Shown: positions 63,212-64,000 of the stretch, in pieces
Numbering within the stretch: the first letter of the stretch is position 1
How the letters are laid out: each line of letters starts with the position of its first letter
NCBI GenBank assembly: GCA_028284495.1
Contig: JANQRP010000028.1
Location: 1-64,000 of the forward strand
Direction: 5' to 3'
Source of the DNA: Longimicrobiales bacterium
GTDB taxonomy: Bacteria; Gemmatimonadota; Gemmatimonadetes; Longimicrobiales; Gaopeijiaceae
Length of the DNA: 64,000 nt
Made by a program: the position numbers and the translations under genes
Notes under the pieces: generated by a model
Told to the model about the DNA's origin: nothing
The model's input: only the letters and a program-made list of their open reading frames with translations
Database searches by the model: none

Positions 63212-64000
63212 TCAGCTCCCGTTGAGGATGCGGTAGGCGCGGACCTGCTCGACGTCGAGCTCGTCCGTGACCACGCCGGTCACGACGCCGTGGCCGATGT
63301 GCATGACGTCCAGTCCGTCCGGCATGGTCACGCGTCCGAGCAGCCGCCCCGTCTGGTCGGCGACGAGCCACTCGCGCGGCTCGGCCTGAATCCAGGTCTC
63401 GGCCTCCTCGTCGAGCCCGAGCCAGACGCGCTCGTCGCCCTCCGCGACGAGCCGGACGTAGGCGAGCAGGCTGTCGGGTTTGGGCATGGCGTCGTACAGC
63501 TCCCGCCACGACTCCTGTTGGCCGAAGAACTCGTACACGTGCCGGACCCGCCGCTGCCGGTACGCCTCCGTGAACGGCTCGCGGGGCCACGCGAACGACA
63601 CCGAGTCGACGGTCCCGTCCGCAGCCGCCACCGCGAACGAGTACTCGACCCCGGACCCGATCACCATCGTCTCCCGCCCGGCCGCCACGAGGAATCGGGG
63701 GCCGCCGAGGCGCCCGTTTCCGCGGCCTTCGGGCGTCACGAACCACTCGTTCGCCTGGAAGGGCCCGAGCGTCTGCACGAGGGCGCCCGCGGAATCGAGC
63801 TCGAAGAGGTTGAGCTCGGCGCGGTGGATTCCGGGCCCCGGCGGGGACTGTCGCGCCAGCCAGATCGGGGGGGCGGGCTGTACCACCAGCGTGCCGTCGA
63901 ACCGGGCGAGCGCGCGCGACGGCTGGGCGTCCGCAGTCTGCCCGAACATGCGTACGGTGCCGGAGGATACGTCGATCCCGACCGAGCGGACGAAGTCGCC
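63212..64000 (-). CDS. Beta-propeller-like protein (5' part outside window)
   Basis: 262 residues are visible and the frame stays open to the right edge, so the N terminus is missing. An internal ATG lies at 63949, but the preceding 17 codons read smoothly (DFVRSVGIDVSSGTVRMFGQ), supporting an upstream start. Strands such as RALARFDGTLVVQPAPPIWL and EWLVADQTGRLLGRVTMPDG look like propeller blades similar to the next gene. Its stop is one base from that gene's start, so the two are probably one operon and may be paralogues. Function unknown. Confidence 0.65.
   Translation of the reverse strand, partial: GDFVRSVGIDVSSGTVRMFGQTADAQPSRALARFDGTLVVQPAPPIWLARQSPPGPGIHRAELNLFELDSAGALVQTLGPFQANEWFVTPEGRGNGRLGGPRFLVAAGRETMVIGSGVEYSFAVAAADGTVDSVSFAWPREPFTEAYRQRRVRHVYEFFGQQESWRELYDAMPKPDSLLAYVRLVAEGDERVWLGLDEEAETWIQAEPREWLVADQTGRLLGRVTMPDGLDVMHIGHGVVTGVVTDELDVEQVRAYRILNGS

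Noticed and set aside
1..64000. tRNA, rRNA or riboswitch genes
   Set aside because: I read every spacer on both strands and saw no cloverleaf, rRNA-like stretch or known riboswitch core; this was by eye, so a covariance-model scan would be decisive.

Overview
The window is GC-rich, gene-dense bacterial chromosome with no mobile elements, CRISPR arrays, rRNA or recognisable tRNA genes. No intergenic stretch exceeds 300 bases. The gene content is mostly core metabolism plus many exported beta-propeller, Ig-like and PDZ proteins. A complete 14-gene nuo operon, Big-1/kelch lipoproteins, six-bladed propeller lipoproteins and the overall codon style suggest a Gemmatimonadota bacterium or close relative. 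That assignment is inference; no rRNA or other phylogenetic marker was compared.

Layout. Nearly everything is on the minus strand, so operons read from high to low coordinates. 1-4.9 kb: acyl-CoA carboxylase subunits (pccB-like and accC-like) flank a secreted two-PDZ protein and lead into a TRAM-domain RNA methyltransferase cut by the left edge. 5.0-9.5 kb: ribosomal protein S1 with unusually acidic tails, preceded by a short-repeat leader and followed by a periplasmic-binding-protein-like lipoprotein. 9.5-13.8 kb: a cysteine-rich Sel1 lipoprotein and two ABC-2 ATPase/permease pairs. 14.1-18.4 kb: trpG, rnz, tyrA, aroA and cmk, joined by four GTGA overlaps in a row. 18.5-23.2 kb: a zinc-ribbon membrane protein, nadE and a secreted S41 protease. 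23.2-31.9 kb: xerD, a GNAT, dedA, ispF, and the classic yceD-rpmF-plsX-fabH-fabD-fabG-acpP-fabF cluster. 31.9-34.4 kb: an Lrp/AsnC regulator divergent from a PLP decarboxylase, with a palindromic operator candidate between them, then ndk overlapping tail to tail. 34.5-41.8 kb: a CBS/EIIA-like protein, sucCD, a UPF0182 membrane protein and a phosphohexomutase. 41.8-56.6 kb: nuoA to nuoN in canonical order. 56.9-57.8 kb: dcd and a cold-shock gene, convergent on a hairpin terminator. 58-64 kb: four exported beta-propeller proteins, one of them an internal duplication of a whole Ig-plus-kelch module.

How the parts work together. The fab/plsX cluster makes acyl chains and passes them to phospholipid synthesis. 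The trpG-aroA-tyrA genes sit around chorismate and prephenate. SucCD and the carboxylase pair feed the TCA cycle, and complex I oxidises the resulting NADH. Most of the window is well-understood biology. The least explained parts are the S1 leader repeats, the Ig-kelch lipoprotein family, the zinc-ribbon membrane protein, the three-hairpin spacer between the PDZ gene and accC, and the disulfide-type Sel1 protein coupled to two ABC exporters.
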